Counted from the stretch's first letter, positions 8,867 to 18,282 are shown. The stretch: 64,000 nucleotides of DNA from Rhizobium sp. P40RR-XXII (GCF_012641405.1 NZ_JABAII010000018.1:80936-144935); one strand, 5' to 3'. Notes: generated from the letters alone by a model not told the origin. Numbers and translations are program-made.

Positions 8867-10111
8867 CTAAACCTTCTCCAGCAGCAACAGCTCATCCAAG
8901 GTCTGCCGCCTGCGGATCAATCGGTGGGTAGTGCCGTCAAGAAGCACCTCCGGTGCATAGAGGCGGCTATTGTAGTTCGACGACATTGTCGCTCCATAGG
9001 CGCCGGCGCCATGGAATACGAGATAGTCGCCGACATGGGCTTCCGGGAGATCGCGGGTCTCGACAGTGCCGGTGTCCGTCTGCGTGAAGACATCGCCGGA
9101 TTCGCAAAGGGGACCTGCGACGACGGTCGGAAAGATTGTGCCTGCGGCATTGCGGGGTGCCTTGCCAGGGATCACCGATATCTGATGATAACTGCCATAC
9201 ATGGCCGGACGGGCAAGGTCGCTGAAACCCGCATCGACAAGCACGAAGCGATTGCGGCCCATCATCTTCACTGCTCTCACCTCGGCAAGCAATACGCCGG
9301 AATCGGCGGTTAAGAACCGTCCCGGCTCGATTTCCAGCCGGATCGGATGGCCGAAATGCGTTTCGATCTCGCGCCGCGCCGCGTCCCAGAGCGAGAAATA
9401 ATGAGCGGGATCGATCTCCTCCTCGCCCTCTCTGTAAGGCACGGAAAGACCACCACCGGATGAGATCGCCTCGATAGCGACATCAAGCTCGCGGCAAAAA
9501 CCGACCATAGCGCCGCAGACGCGCTGTAAGTGCCCATAATCGACGCCGGAGCCGATATGCATATGCAGGCCGACCAGCGTCAGGGAATATTGGCGCGTCA
9601 GCGCCACGGCCTCCTGCAATTGCTCGAACCAGATGCCGTGCTTGCTGCTTTCGCCACCGGTATTGGTTTTCTTGCTATGGCCATGTCCAAAACCCGGATT
9701 GATGCGCAGCCAGACTCTATGGCCAGGCGAGCGTTCGCCAAGCTGATGCAGCATGTCGATGGAGCCGATATTCACCTCGACCTTGTCGGCAACAACGCGG
9801 TCAAGGGTCGGCCGGTCGAAGACATCGGCGGTGAAGACCAGCTCCGCCGCACCCGACACGCCGCCAGCGACGAAGCCGGCCCGCATCGCCCGCTCGATCT
9901 CGCCGAGCGAGACGGCATCGACCCGCACGCCCGCCTTGCGCATTTTCCGCAGGATATGAATGTTCGAACAGGCCTTTTGCGCGTAGCGAACGACGTCGAA
10001 GGCGGAGAGTTGCGCGATACGGCGACGGATCGCGGCAGCATCGTAGATCCAGAGCGGCGTTCCATATTCACCGGCAAGCGAGCTCAGTGTTTCATTGGAA
10101 GGAATGGTCAT
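8867..10111 (-). CDS. lysA: Diaminopimelate decarboxylase, enteric-type LysA, in a siderophore cluster
   Basis: A 414-residue PLP enzyme of the alanine-racemase fold (type III) that converts meso-diaminopimelate to L-lysine. The PLP-lysine region is VVRYAQKACSNIHIL. Later motifs are RINPGFGHGHSKKTNTGGES, HMHIGSGVDYGHLQ, SSGGGLSVPYREGEE, LEIEPGRFL, GPLCESGDVF and YGATMSSNYNSR. From memory these match the E. coli/gammaproteobacterial LysA type almost word for word, unlike the usual alphaproteobacterial housekeeping LysA. It is the last gene of the leftward arm, 106 bases after the MetC-like gene. The neighbouring hydroxylase is IucD-like (lysine-specific family), so this is probably a dedicated lysine supply for the siderophore. 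A changed substrate, as in SbnH-type decarboxylases, is possible but less likely given the intact motifs. Confidence 0.88.
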   Translation of the reverse strand: MTIPSNETLSSLAGEYGTPLWIYDAAAIRRRIAQLSAFDVVRYAQKACSNIHILRKMRKAGVRVDAVSLGEIERAMRAGFVAGGVSGAAELVFTADVFDRPTLDRVVADKVEVNIGSIDMLHQLGERSPGHRVWLRINPGFGHGHSKKTNTGGESSKHGIWFEQLQEAVALTRQYSLTLVGLHMHIGSGVDYGHLQRVCGAMVGFCRELDVAIEAISSGGGLSVPYREGEEEIDPAHYFSLWDAARREIETHFGHPIRLEIEPGRFLTADSGVLLAEVRAVKMMGRNRFVLVDAGFSDLARPAMYGSYHQISVIPGKAPRNAAGTIFPTVVAGPLCESGDVFTQTDTGTVETRDLPEAHVGDYLVFHGAGAYGATMSSNYNSRLYAPEVLLDGTTHRLIRRRQTLDELLLLEKV

Positions 10112-10217
10112 CTTGTCTCAATCGGTCAGGGCGGGAATAGATCAACAATGAATAATAGTATGGGCGGAGCGACAGTGCCACTCCGCCCGCCTTACGATAT
10201 GAAAGCACAGAGGCCGA

Positions 10218-11399
10218 CTAACGTTTCGCGGCCACGAGCGCCTGCTCGAGATCGGCAATGACGTCCTTTGCCGCGTGTAGACCGACATTGAGGCGGATCG
10301 TGCGGTCGCTGACCCCGAAGCGCGCGAAGACATTGGTCTCTGGCGAGATGCTGAGCGCCGCCTTGGCCGGCACCACGAGGCTTTCCGGCCCACCCCAGCT
10401 GACGCCAATGCGGATGAGGCGCAGCGCGTCGACGAAATCGGCGACGTCGATACGATCGGAAACTTCGAAGGAAAACAGCGCGCCGAAGCCGCTGAAAGTG
10501 CGCTTTCCGGGATGATCGCCCAGTGCCGGATGCATGACATTGGTCACATCCCCATGCGCCTGCAGCCAGGATGCCACTTCTAGGCCGGCTTCATGATGAT
10601 GGCGCATACGGAACGGCAGGGTCTCAAGATTACGCAGGATAAGCCACGCTTCGAAAGGGGCGAGCTTCGCACCCGTATAGGGATAGGTTTCGCTGTTGAT
10701 GCGATCGATATGCACCTTTGAGCCGGCAACGAGGCCGGCCACGGTATCGCTCTGCCCGCCGAGATATTTCGAGGCGGCGTGAATGACGATATCGACCCCG
10801 ACGGAGAGCGGCTTTTGGTAGAGCGGCGTTGCCCAGGAATTGTCGACCATCGTCACGACCCCATGACGGCGCGCCGCCTCGGCGATGGCTGGCAGATCCT
10901 GCAACTCGAAAACCATCGATGTCGGGTTTTCGAGATAGGCAAGCTTGGCGCCGGGAAGTGCCTCGATCATCGCCTCTGTATCCGTGCCGTCGATATAGTC
11001 GACGACGACACCGAAGCGCTTCAGAACCTTTTCGAAGAAGCGGAAAGCGTCGCTATAGACATGCCGCACGGTGACGATGCGGTCGCCCGGGCCGACGAAA
11101 GCGAGGATCGCCGCTGCGATAGCGCCCATGCCGCTCGAAAAGGCGCGCGCTTCTTCGGCGCCCTCCATCTGGGCGATCTTGCGCTCCAGAAGCCGCACCG
11201 TCGGATTGTCGCCACGTGAATAGATCGGCTTCTTCGAGCGGCCGGCAAAAACATCCTCCAGTTCCTTGTAGCTATCGAACAGAAAGAGAGATGTCTGGTA
11301 GATCGGCGGCACCGCCGCATCAAAAGGATCGTCGCGAGGCGGCATCAACGCATCCGGAATGGCGTGTCTGTAAGCATCGAATCTCGGGGTCTCGTTCAT
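10218..11399 (-). CDS. Cystathionine beta-lyase/gamma-synthase family PLP enzyme
   Basis: A 393-residue enzyme of the Cys/Met-metabolism PLP family (fold type I). It shows YSRGDNPTVRLLERKIAQME, the cofactor-stacking segment FSSGMGAIAAAILAFVGPGD, VTMVDNSWATPLYQKPLSVG and the PLP-lysine motif HAASKYLGGQSDTVAG, and near the C-terminus FSGFGALFSFE and RIGVSWGGPESLV. The start was set to ATG 11399 (MNETPRF), which has AGGAA upstream and begins 14 bases after the MATE stop; the longer frame upstream is shadow. Family members cleave or form C-S bonds in cystathionine. Its job in a siderophore operon is not obvious; it may supply a building block or be a passenger. Assignment to MetC rather than a gamma-lyase is uncertain. 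Confidence 0.8.
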   Translation of the reverse strand: MNETPRFDAYRHAIPDALMPPRDDPFDAAVPPIYQTSLFLFDSYKELEDVFAGRSKKPIYSRGDNPTVRLLERKIAQMEGAEEARAFSSGMGAIAAAILAFVGPGDRIVTVRHVYSDAFRFFEKVLKRFGVVVDYIDGTDTEAMIEALPGAKLAYLENPTSMVFELQDLPAIAEAARRHGVVTMVDNSWATPLYQKPLSVGVDIVIHAASKYLGGQSDTVAGLVAGSKVHIDRINSETYPYTGAKLAPFEAWLILRNLETLPFRMRHHHEAGLEVASWLQAHGDVTNVMHPALGDHPGKRTFSGFGALFSFEVSDRIDVADFVDALRLIRIGVSWGGPESLVVPAKAALSISPETNVFARFGVSDRTIRLNVGLHAAKDVIADLEQALVAAKR

Positions 11400-11413
11400 G
11401 ACGTTCCTCATGG

Positions 11414-12781
11414 TCAGGGGTGAAGTGTCGATTGGCCGGCCAGGCTTGGTGCATCCGCCGGCAAAATGGCGAGCCATTCCCGCCGAGCGACGAAAAGGCC
11501 AAGAATTGCGGCGAGGATGGCAGCGACCGCGGGTGCTGCCGAAATGCCGCCAAAGCCCATCCACAGTGGCAGCAGAAGAAGAAGCGGGATCAGCAGATAG
11601 CCTTGCGGCGCGAGCCCGACCAGGGCGGATAGGCCAGCCCTGCCCCGTGATTGCAGCATCACCAGCAGTACGAATTGAAAAGCTGCCAGCGGGAAGACCG
11701 GAAAAAGCGCGCGCAGCCAGGGCACCGCTTCGCCGACAACTTGCGGACTATCGGTGAACAGGCGCGCGATCGGTACCGCCGCCAGGAACAGCAGGACGGA
11801 ATAAAGCAAAGCCGCCGGTACGGTCACCGCGAGCATGAAGCGGATGACGGCCTTCAACCGCTGAGCATCGCCCGCACCGAAGGCATGGCTGACGACGCTC
11901 TGTGCGCCAAGGCAAAACCCGAACAAGGGAAGCTGCCCCAAAGTCATCAGACGGATGGCGATCGCTGTCGCGGCCACACCCGTATCGCCGCCATGAACCG
12001 CGGCCTCCCGCATCAGGATGAGAAATCCGAAGCCGCTCACGATGCTGGTCGCGGCGGCGGGAATGCCGACCCTCGCGATTGGCCGCAACAACCGCCAACG
12101 TATCAGGCCGCCGGTGATGCTGACCATTCCCCACTTGCGAATAAAGTAGACAAAATAGCAGACCAGTGCCGCGATGGAGGAAATGATGGTCGACAGCGCC
12201 GCGCCTGATGCGCCGAGCTTGAAGAGGAAAATGAAAACGGGATCGAGGACGGCGTTCAGGGCGAAGGTGGCGATCAGCACGATCATCGAGAAGCGTGAAT
12301 TCCCCTCGGCAATCGCGATGAAGTCGCAGACTGCCTGCAGAAGTCCAAGCGTTACGCCGAAAGCGAACAGCCGCCCGTAGTCCAGTCCCGGGGTAAGAAG
12401 ATTGTCGCTTGCGCCGAGTGCTCCGACGAAATCAGGCAGTCCGAGATAGATCAGTACGGAGAGGAGGATGCCGAGCGGGATCGTTGCCGCCAGCGCCGTC
12501 GCGGCAACGGAGGACGCGGCTTTCAGATCACCCTCGCCGAGATGGCGTGCCAAAAACGTGGCAAGGCCGATGCCGAGCCCCTGACCTGCCGCCGCGACCA
12601 ACAGAAAAAGCGGCATGACCAGGCTGATGCCGGCCAGCACATTCGGCCCCAGAGCGCCGAGAAAGATCGCATTGACCGCATGATGCCCGGCGCTGGCGGC
12701 CAATCCCGCCACCGCCGGCAGCGCGACCGTCAGAACGAGCCGCATGATGCGCGGATCGTTCATGTCGACGGCTGCCTTCAT
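11414..12781 (-). CDS. MATE-family efflux transporter, candidate siderophore exporter
   Basis: A 455-residue integral membrane protein with about 12 hydrophobic helices in two similar halves, as in the MATE (NorM/DinF) family: LPAVAGLAASAGHHAVNAIF, GQGLGIGLATFLARHLGEGD and GFCLGAQSVVSHAFGAGDAQ are the typical pore-lining and loop segments of each half. MATE proteins export small molecules using H+ or Na+ gradients. The ATG at 12781 overlaps the stop of the acyltransferase gene (ATGA), so the two are translationally coupled. No other exporter is in the island, so export of the finished siderophore is the natural guess; that role is inference from position. Confidence 0.8.
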   Translation of the reverse strand: MKAAVDMNDPRIMRLVLTVALPAVAGLAASAGHHAVNAIFLGALGPNVLAGISLVMPLFLLVAAAGQGLGIGLATFLARHLGEGDLKAASSVAATALAATIPLGILLSVLIYLGLPDFVGALGASDNLLTPGLDYGRLFAFGVTLGLLQAVCDFIAIAEGNSRFSMIVLIATFALNAVLDPVFIFLFKLGASGAALSTIISSIAALVCYFVYFIRKWGMVSITGGLIRWRLLRPIARVGIPAAATSIVSGFGFLILMREAAVHGGDTGVAATAIAIRLMTLGQLPLFGFCLGAQSVVSHAFGAGDAQRLKAVIRFMLAVTVPAALLYSVLLFLAAVPIARLFTDSPQVVGEAVPWLRALFPVFPLAAFQFVLLVMLQSRGRAGLSALVGLAPQGYLLIPLLLLLPLWMGFGGISAAPAVAAILAAILGLFVARREWLAILPADAPSLAGQSTLHP

Positions 12782-13935
12782 CGCGCTGCATCTCGCGGCA
12801 GTGAACCCAGAACGGGCAGGCCGTCCTCACCGAACAGCCCGGTGAGATCCGGCGACAGCAGTCGGTCCATGAAGAAGCGCTCGCGCAACAGCATGACCAA
12901 AAGCGCCTTTTTGTGCGGAAACTGGATGTGCTTGACCTTGGCGAAACCCGAGCGGTCGAGATTGCGGATCTGCTGGGCATGATGATGGATCGGCTCGCCG
13001 ACGATGCGTCTGGTGCGCGGATCGGCCAGGAACATGTAGTGCATCAGTGACGGCAGCCACGCGCTGACGAAGGCTTTTCCGCGGAAATCGTCTTCGCCAA
13101 TCGCCACGTGCCAGCCGCGGTCGTAACCTTCGGCTTCGTAGTGCGGGCCGATCCGATCTTCCTTGGCCCAATAGAGTTCGAAATAGCCGAAGGGCACGCC
13201 ACCGAACGTTCCGATCAGCGGCAACGTCCGCGGATCAGCCAGGCGGACTGCAATGAAATCACGGTGATAGGAAAGATCGCCGCTGTCCTCCCATATGGCG
13301 GCCACCCTGGGATTGTTCATCCAGCGATGGAAATGCGCAAGATCAGCCTCGATATCGGCGACGTGGAAGCCAAGCTGCGTGTTCAGCCAGGGAATGAAGC
13401 GGTTGTATATGGCGCCAATAGGCTTCGGCGACCTTTGCGGATGAAGAACATTGTTCGTGAGGACCGGCACTTCCGGAAAGGCAGGGGGCAGGCTTCCAAC
13501 CCAGGATTTTGCCTGCTGAAAGAAGGATTCGGGGCGCACGATCAAGCGATCACCCCGGCGCTCGATCGCGCCCGTTTCCACCAGACGCTTCGCAAGGCCA
13601 TCGTCTGCAAACTCGATCTCGAGGCAATCCACGTGCGGATTGCACGCCAGAACGGCTTCCGAGACGGCATTGACGATATCCTCACCGGAAGCAGGCGAAG
13701 CGGCTGAAGATATGGTGTCAAAGACCAGCTGCTTGGCGGCGCGGCCTGAGAGAAAGCCCGAGGCAACCTCAATGCCATTTTGCTGGACGCGGAAACTGCC
13801 CGATGCCTGCCCCGCCGACACGATGAGCGGCTGAACACAGGCGAGTGCGTGGCTTGCAAAACCTGATGCCGGCAGGCGCAAATCAAACGATCGCTCCGTC
13901 GTCCTTTCACCCCTCAACGCCGCGGAAGCATCCAT
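12778..13935 (-). CDS. IucB/VbsA-like N-hydroxylysine/ornithine acyltransferase
   Basis: A ~385-residue siderophore acyltransferase of the IucB/AlcB/RhbD/VbsA GNAT family (Acetyltransf_8). The C-terminal half is nearly textbook: FHRWMNNPRVAAIWEDSGDL, GYFELYWAKEDRIGPHYEAE, YDRGWHVAIGEDDFRGKAFV, LPSLMHYMFLADPRTRRIVG and FAKVKHIQFPHKKALL. These are closest, from memory, to E. coli IucB, which acetylates N6-hydroxylysine. The N-terminal ~180 residues are variable, as usual. It would transfer an acyl group from CoA to the hydroxylamine nitrogen, giving a hydroxamate. Start chosen at ATG 13935, because GGAGAAAA lies just before it, rather than the ATG four codons upstream. First gene of the leftward arm, divergent from the NRPS. 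Confidence 0.87.
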   Translation of the reverse strand: MDASAALRGERTTERSFDLRLPASGFASHALACVQPLIVSAGQASGSFRVQQNGIEVASGFLSGRAAKQLVFDTISSAASPASGEDIVNAVSEAVLACNPHVDCLEIEFADDGLAKRLVETGAIERRGDRLIVRPESFFQQAKSWVGSLPPAFPEVPVLTNNVLHPQRSPKPIGAIYNRFIPWLNTQLGFHVADIEADLAHFHRWMNNPRVAAIWEDSGDLSYHRDFIAVRLADPRTLPLIGTFGGVPFGYFELYWAKEDRIGPHYEAEGYDRGWHVAIGEDDFRGKAFVSAWLPSLMHYMFLADPRTRRIVGEPIHHHAQQIRNLDRSGFAKVKHIQFPHKKALLVMLLRERFFMDRLLSPDLTGLFGEDGLPVLGSLPRDAAR

Positions 13936-13994
13936 CTTTTTCTCCATATTTCGAAACCGCGCGCCCTCCAGAATACAAGGCGCTAATTCTGCAG

Positions 13995-14009
13995 TGACGA
14001 ACGGCGTCA
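13995..14009. promoter_or_regulatory. Candidate RirA iron-responsive operator between the divergent biosynthetic arms
   Basis: TGACGAACGGCGTCA fits the rhizobial iron-responsive operator core TGA-N9-TCA. It sits 60 bases upstream of the acyltransferase start and about 245 bases upstream of the NRPS start. Two further matches lie before the sigma gene and between the receptor and esterase genes. This one is GC-rich in the middle, unlike the best-known boxes, so it is the weakest of the three. Confidence 0.4.
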
Positions 14010-14251
14010 GGAAAAATTCAAAATATTTTCCAAAAATAATTTTTGAGATTCCGCTGAATTTCGCGCGGAGCCATTCGTCATGCAGCTACATCCAGGTAAT
14101 TTCCAAAACATCGGAATTTGTCGGCATAGGAAAGTCAGCATAATCGGCTAGTTCAACTCAATGTCTATTTATAGGCATTGTGAAGCATATCCTATTGTAT
14201 TCTGATAAACCGAACATGCATTCAGAAATATTGATGGAGATCGGCGAAGAA

Positions 14252-17200
14252 ATGACTATCCATGATCGGAACGCCAAGGCTATGAATGACTCCGATTACG
14301 TCGCCAAATGCTCGCTGTCACCGGCACAATCGCGCATCTGGCTCCTGTCCGAGACGGGTAACGAAGCCGTCTATGGCCGACAAATACTCGCCGTCACCTT
14401 CCCTCCTGTCTCACCTGCTATGGCGCACCAGGCCCTTGTGATGCTTTCGCGCCAGCATCCCCTCATCACATCGGAATTCGAGGCCTGGCCGGGTGGCACC
14501 GTTCAACAGATCCTGAGAAATGATCGCACGGTCGATATCATCGAGACGGAACTGGCTGGTGGTGGCGATCTGAGCACGGCACTGACCGCAGCCGCCGCCA
14601 CCGAACAGGCCCGCTCGATCGACCTGACGAACGGCAATCCGGCGCGCTTCATTCTCGCTACGCAGAACGGTCAGGCCGTCGGCGCCGTGTTTTCCCTGCA
14701 TGCCATCCTTGCCGATGCGGTGACGCTGGATTTGCTGGCAACGGATTTTCTTCGCAATATCGACAGCAGCGGGTCGGCCGGCATTGCCGAAACCACGTTA
14801 GCCGACGCAGCGTCCTGGATGACCGGCAACGGCGCACCGCGCAATCCGGCACCGGAGCTGGTCGATTTCTGGTTCCAGCGGCTGACAGCGCAAGAGAATG
14901 TCGCATCGCTGCCGCCACAGACGTCGGCGGGAAAAGACATCGTCGACGAGGCCTGGTTCGAGCATGTGCTTGAAGTGCCTGTTACGGGGCGGTCTTTCCA
15001 GACGTCGGCGACTGCAGAAACGTCCCGCGACCTTCTCGCAGCACTCGGGATCGTCCTTCGCCGGCATTCCGGCCACAGTACGCAAAGGATCGGCCTGGTC
15101 ACTCGGCCGGAAAGTCAGACGGTCGCCGCACGCAGCGAGGATGTGCTGATCCTGACGACGGAACTCAGCGGCGCCATGACGCTGGCCGACGTCCGCACGG
15201 CATTCGCAGAGGAAATCGAGACGGCCGCCCGGCAGGCCCTGCCCTTTGAGGTGCTTGCCGATGCGCTGCTGCGCCGGGATGAGCTGTTCGACACGACCGG
15301 CCTCGTCAAGACGCTTCTCGATGTGCGACATGCTCTACGTTTCACGGAAGAGATACCCGATGGCGCAGCAAGCCGAAGCGTCGTCGAGCCCCAGGCACGC
15401 CGTGATGCCGAACTGGTCATCACCGTTTCTCCAGTTTCCGGTGACAGGCTTCGTATCGGCTTCGGTTTCGATCCGCTAAAACATGACGGGAAGCAGATCC
15501 TTCGCTTTGCCGATGATCTCGCCATCGCGCTCGCGCGGCAGAACACCAATCCCGGCGAGCAGATCAAGCAAGTTCCGTTCGTTTCGCCTGAAGAGCTGGA
15601 CAAGCTTTCCGCGCCCTATCCCGACACGCCGGAACCGGACGATGGCACGCCAATCCATGAGGTCATCTCCGCGCAGGCGAGACGACGGCCGAATGCCTTC
15701 GCTGTGGCCCAGGGCGAGAAATCGGTAACGCATGGCGAGCTCGAAGCGGCCGCCAATCGGCTGGCGCATCGTCTGATCGCGCTGGGTCTCGGACCAGAAA
15801 AGCGCGTCGCCATCGCACTCGAAAAATCGATCGACGCCATCATCGCCATTCTAGCCGTTCTGAAATCGGGCGGCGCATTCACACCGGTCGAGCCCGATCA
15901 CCCTGAAGCGCGCAATCGCCATATTCTGGCGGCGCCAGGCCTCTCGCTGGTCATTTCCCGCGCACGGAACATCGCAAACCTTCCAAGCGATATTGCAACG
16001 CCCTTCCTCAATCTCGACACCGTCGACCTTTCGTCGGAAAGCAGCGAAGCGCCTGCGACCGTGATCGCGCCGCAGCAGCTTGCCTACGTCATCTATACCT
16101 CCGGCTCGACAGGCGTGCCGAAAGGCGTCGCCGTCGAGCACGACCCGCTGGCGCATCATTGCAAGGCGACCCTGCGCATCTACGAGATGAGCGAGGAGTC
16201 CTGCGAGTATCCTGTTCTTCCCTTCACATCCGACGGCGGCCATGAGCGCTGGATGGTACCGCTGATGGCCGGCGGCGGAGTGGTGCTGACCCAGGACAAG
16301 CTTGCCACGCCCGACGATGCCTTCGCGATGATGAAGTGCCACGGCGTCAACAATGCCAGCCTTCCCACGAGCTATGTACGCGGCCTTGCCGAATATGCCG
16401 GCGAGAACAGCGAGATACCGCGGCTGCGGCTCTATTCCTTCGGCGGCGAAGCCCTGTCGCAGGCGGTGTTCGATATGATCACGGAAAACCTGAAGGCGCG
16501 GCTGCTGATCAACGGCTATGGTCCGACCGAAACGATCATGACCCCGATGATCTGGAAAATCCCCGCGGGAACCCGCTTCGAGGGAACAGTCGCGCCGATC
16601 GGCCGCGGCGTGGGCGATCGGCGCATCTATGTGCTCGATGCCGATCTTGCGCCCGTTCCGGTCGGTGTGATCGGCGAGATTTACATCGGCGGCAGCGGCC
16701 TTGCGCGCGGCTATCTCGGCCAGCCGGAGCTGACGGCGGATCGCTTCATCCCGGATCCGTTCTCACCCAACGGACGGCTCTACAAATCCGGCGATCTCGG
16801 CCGCTGGCGGGAGGACGGCATTGTCGAATTCGCCGGCCGCGTCGACCACCAGATCAAATTGCGCGGCTTCCGCATCGAACCGGGTGAAATCGAAGCCGTA
16901 CTGCGCTCCGATCAGCGCGTGGCCGAAGCGGTCGTGCTGCTGCACAATGAAGGCGGGCGCAGCGCGCTTGTCGCCTATGTGGTACCGCGCGAAGGCGAAA
17001 GCCTTGGTATTACCGAGCTGCGCCGCGCCGCCATGACGGACCTGCCCGACTATATGGTGCCGCAGACGATCATGCTGATCGACAAGCTGCCGATGGGACC
17101 GAACAGCAAGCTGGACCGCGCCGCCTTGCCGGCGCCGCGTATCGAACGCGAGATGGCAGCACCTGCCAATGACAAGGAAAAGGCGATCCTCGACGCCTGG

Positions 17201-18250
17201 AAGGAAATCCTCGACATCGGCGACATCGGAGTCACGGAGAATTTCTTCGATATCGGCGGCCAATCGCTGGCGGCCGTGCGCATCGTCTCGCGCCTGAAGA
17301 TGCGTCATCCCGAATGGCCGCTGACAATCGCCGACATGTTCAATCACCCGACCGTGCGCGATCTGGCGCTTGCGATCGACGGCAACCGCGATGAGGCCGG
17401 TGTCGACGTGGTCTATCTTCGACGAAACGGCGATCGGCCCGTGCTCTATTGCTTCCCCGGTCTCCTCGTCAGCACGCGCGAATATATGCGCCTGGTCGAC
17501 TATCTCGGCCCGGAACAACCGGCAACGGGTTTCATCTGCTATTCACTGACCGAAACCAAGACGCTCAGCAGCCGCGTCGAAGATATCACGGCGCGCTACG
17601 CCGAGGCCGTGCGCAGAAAAGCCAAGGGTCGGCCTTGCGCCTTCCTCGGCTGGTCGTGGGGCGGGCTGCTTGCCTATGAGGCCGCGAAGCAGCTCGGCAG
17701 CGACATCGACCTGCGCATGATCGGCATGGTCGATGTCTGCGACATGGACGAGGAATTCACCGTCGGCATCATGCCACGCTTTGAAGATGGGGTCCGCGAC
17801 CTCACCCATGCCGCCGTTCAACGCTGGTTGGAAACCACACCGATGCGCGAGGACTGGAAGAGACTTTTCGCCGCCATGAACGAGGAAGTCTACGAGCAGT
17901 TCCTCCACCATGTCGTCAAGCACAACGTCAAGCTGCCAACAGACGGTCCGGACATCGGCTCCGAGGAGCACACGTTCTGGATCCTCATCGACAATGCGAT
18001 GATCTTCCGAAACTACCGCCTTGAGCAGTCCGATTTCCGCATCCACGCTTTTGCGGCCGAGGATTCCCTCACACGTGCCCTCAACGTTATCGACTGGCGG
18101 CGCTATTCGCAAAACGCCACCGCCTCGGAGATCGTCACCGGCACCAATCATCTGACGATCATCGGCAAGACGCCCTTCCATCAGCGTTTCGCGCGACGGC
18201 TCGATCACGCTTTTGCACCGGGCTCTCTGTCCGCCGGCATCATCAAGTAA
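14252..18250 (+). CDS. Single-module siderophore NRPS (C-A-PCP-TE, EntF/VbsS-like)
   Basis: About 1,332 residues with the EntF order. The condensation-like domain spans roughly 20-440, the adenylation domain 470-960 (A3 motif YVIYTSGSTGVPKG at ~612-625, YGPTET at ~756), the carrier domain 975-1050 (FFDIGGQSL, phosphopantetheine serine ~1005), and the type I thioesterase 1070-1310 (GWSWGG, serine ~1135; histidine in TNHLTII). The condensation motif HHxxxDG reads HAILADA at ~150-156, so the catalytic second histidine is alanine. Hand-read specificity positions (PheA numbering 235, 236, 239, 278, 299, 301, 322, 330) give D-G-E-S-Y-F-G-M. It probably loads N6-acyl-N6-hydroxylysine and the thioesterase oligomerises and releases it. 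Start: ATG 14252 follows GGAGA; a GTG at 14180 and ATGs at 14216 and 14234 are in frame but lack a clear ribosome site. Confidence 0.87.
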   Translation: MTIHDRNAKAMNDSDYVAKCSLSPAQSRIWLLSETGNEAVYGRQILAVTFPPVSPAMAHQALVMLSRQHPLITSEFEAWPGGTVQQILRNDRTVDIIETELAGGGDLSTALTAAAATEQARSIDLTNGNPARFILATQNGQAVGAVFSLHAILADAVTLDLLATDFLRNIDSSGSAGIAETTLADAASWMTGNGAPRNPAPELVDFWFQRLTAQENVASLPPQTSAGKDIVDEAWFEHVLEVPVTGRSFQTSATAETSRDLLAALGIVLRRHSGHSTQRIGLVTRPESQTVAARSEDVLILTTELSGAMTLADVRTAFAEEIETAARQALPFEVLADALLRRDELFDTTGLVKTLLDVRHALRFTEEIPDGAASRSVVEPQARRDAELVITVSPVSGDRLRIGFGFDPLKHDGKQILRFADDLAIALARQNTNPGEQIKQVPFVSPEELDKLSAPYPDTPEPDDGTPIHEVISAQARRRPNAFAVAQGEKSVTHGELEAAANRLAHRLIALGLGPEKRVAIALEKSIDAIIAILAVLKSGGAFTPVEPDHPEARNRHILAAPGLSLVISRARNIANLPSDIATPFLNLDTVDLSSESSEAPATVIAPQQLAYVIYTSGSTGVPKGVAVEHDPLAHHCKATLRIYEMSEESCEYPVLPFTSDGGHERWMVPLMAGGGVVLTQDKLATPDDAFAMMKCHGVNNASLPTSYVRGLAEYAGENSEIPRLRLYSFGGEALSQAVFDMITENLKARLLINGYGPTETIMTPMIWKIPAGTRFEGTVAPIGRGVGDRRIYVLDADLAPVPVGVIGEIYIGGSGLARGYLGQPELTADRFIPDPFSPNGRLYKSGDLGRWREDGIVEFAGRVDHQIKLRGFRIEPGEIEAVLRSDQRVAEAVVLLHNEGGRSALVAYVVPREGESLGITELRRAAMTDLPDYMVPQTIMLIDKLPMGPNSKLDRAALPAPRIEREMAAPANDKEKAILDAWKEILDIGDIGVTENFFDIGGQSLAAVRIVSRLKMRHPEWPLTIADMFNHPTVRDLALAIDGNRDEAGVDVVYLRRNGDRPVLYCFPGLLVSTREYMRLVDYLGPEQPATGFICYSLTETKTLSSRVEDITARYAEAVRRKAKGRPCAFLGWSWGGLLAYEAAKQLGSDIDLRMIGMVDVCDMDEEFTVGIMPRFEDGVRDLTHAAVQRWLETTPMREDWKRLFAAMNEEVYEQFLHHVVKHNVKLPTDGPDIGSEEHTFWILIDNAMIFRNYRLEQSDFRIHAFAAEDSLTRALNVIDWRRYSQNATASEIVTGTNHLTIIGKTPFHQRFARRLDHAFAPGSLSAGIIK

Positions 18251-18282
18251 CCCCCTCCTTCGATATCATCTGGAGCTGCATC

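Noticed and set aside
16763..17518. 251-codon minus-strand frame inside the NRPS gene
   Set aside because: Shadow of the carrier-domain region; it has no ribosome site or motif.
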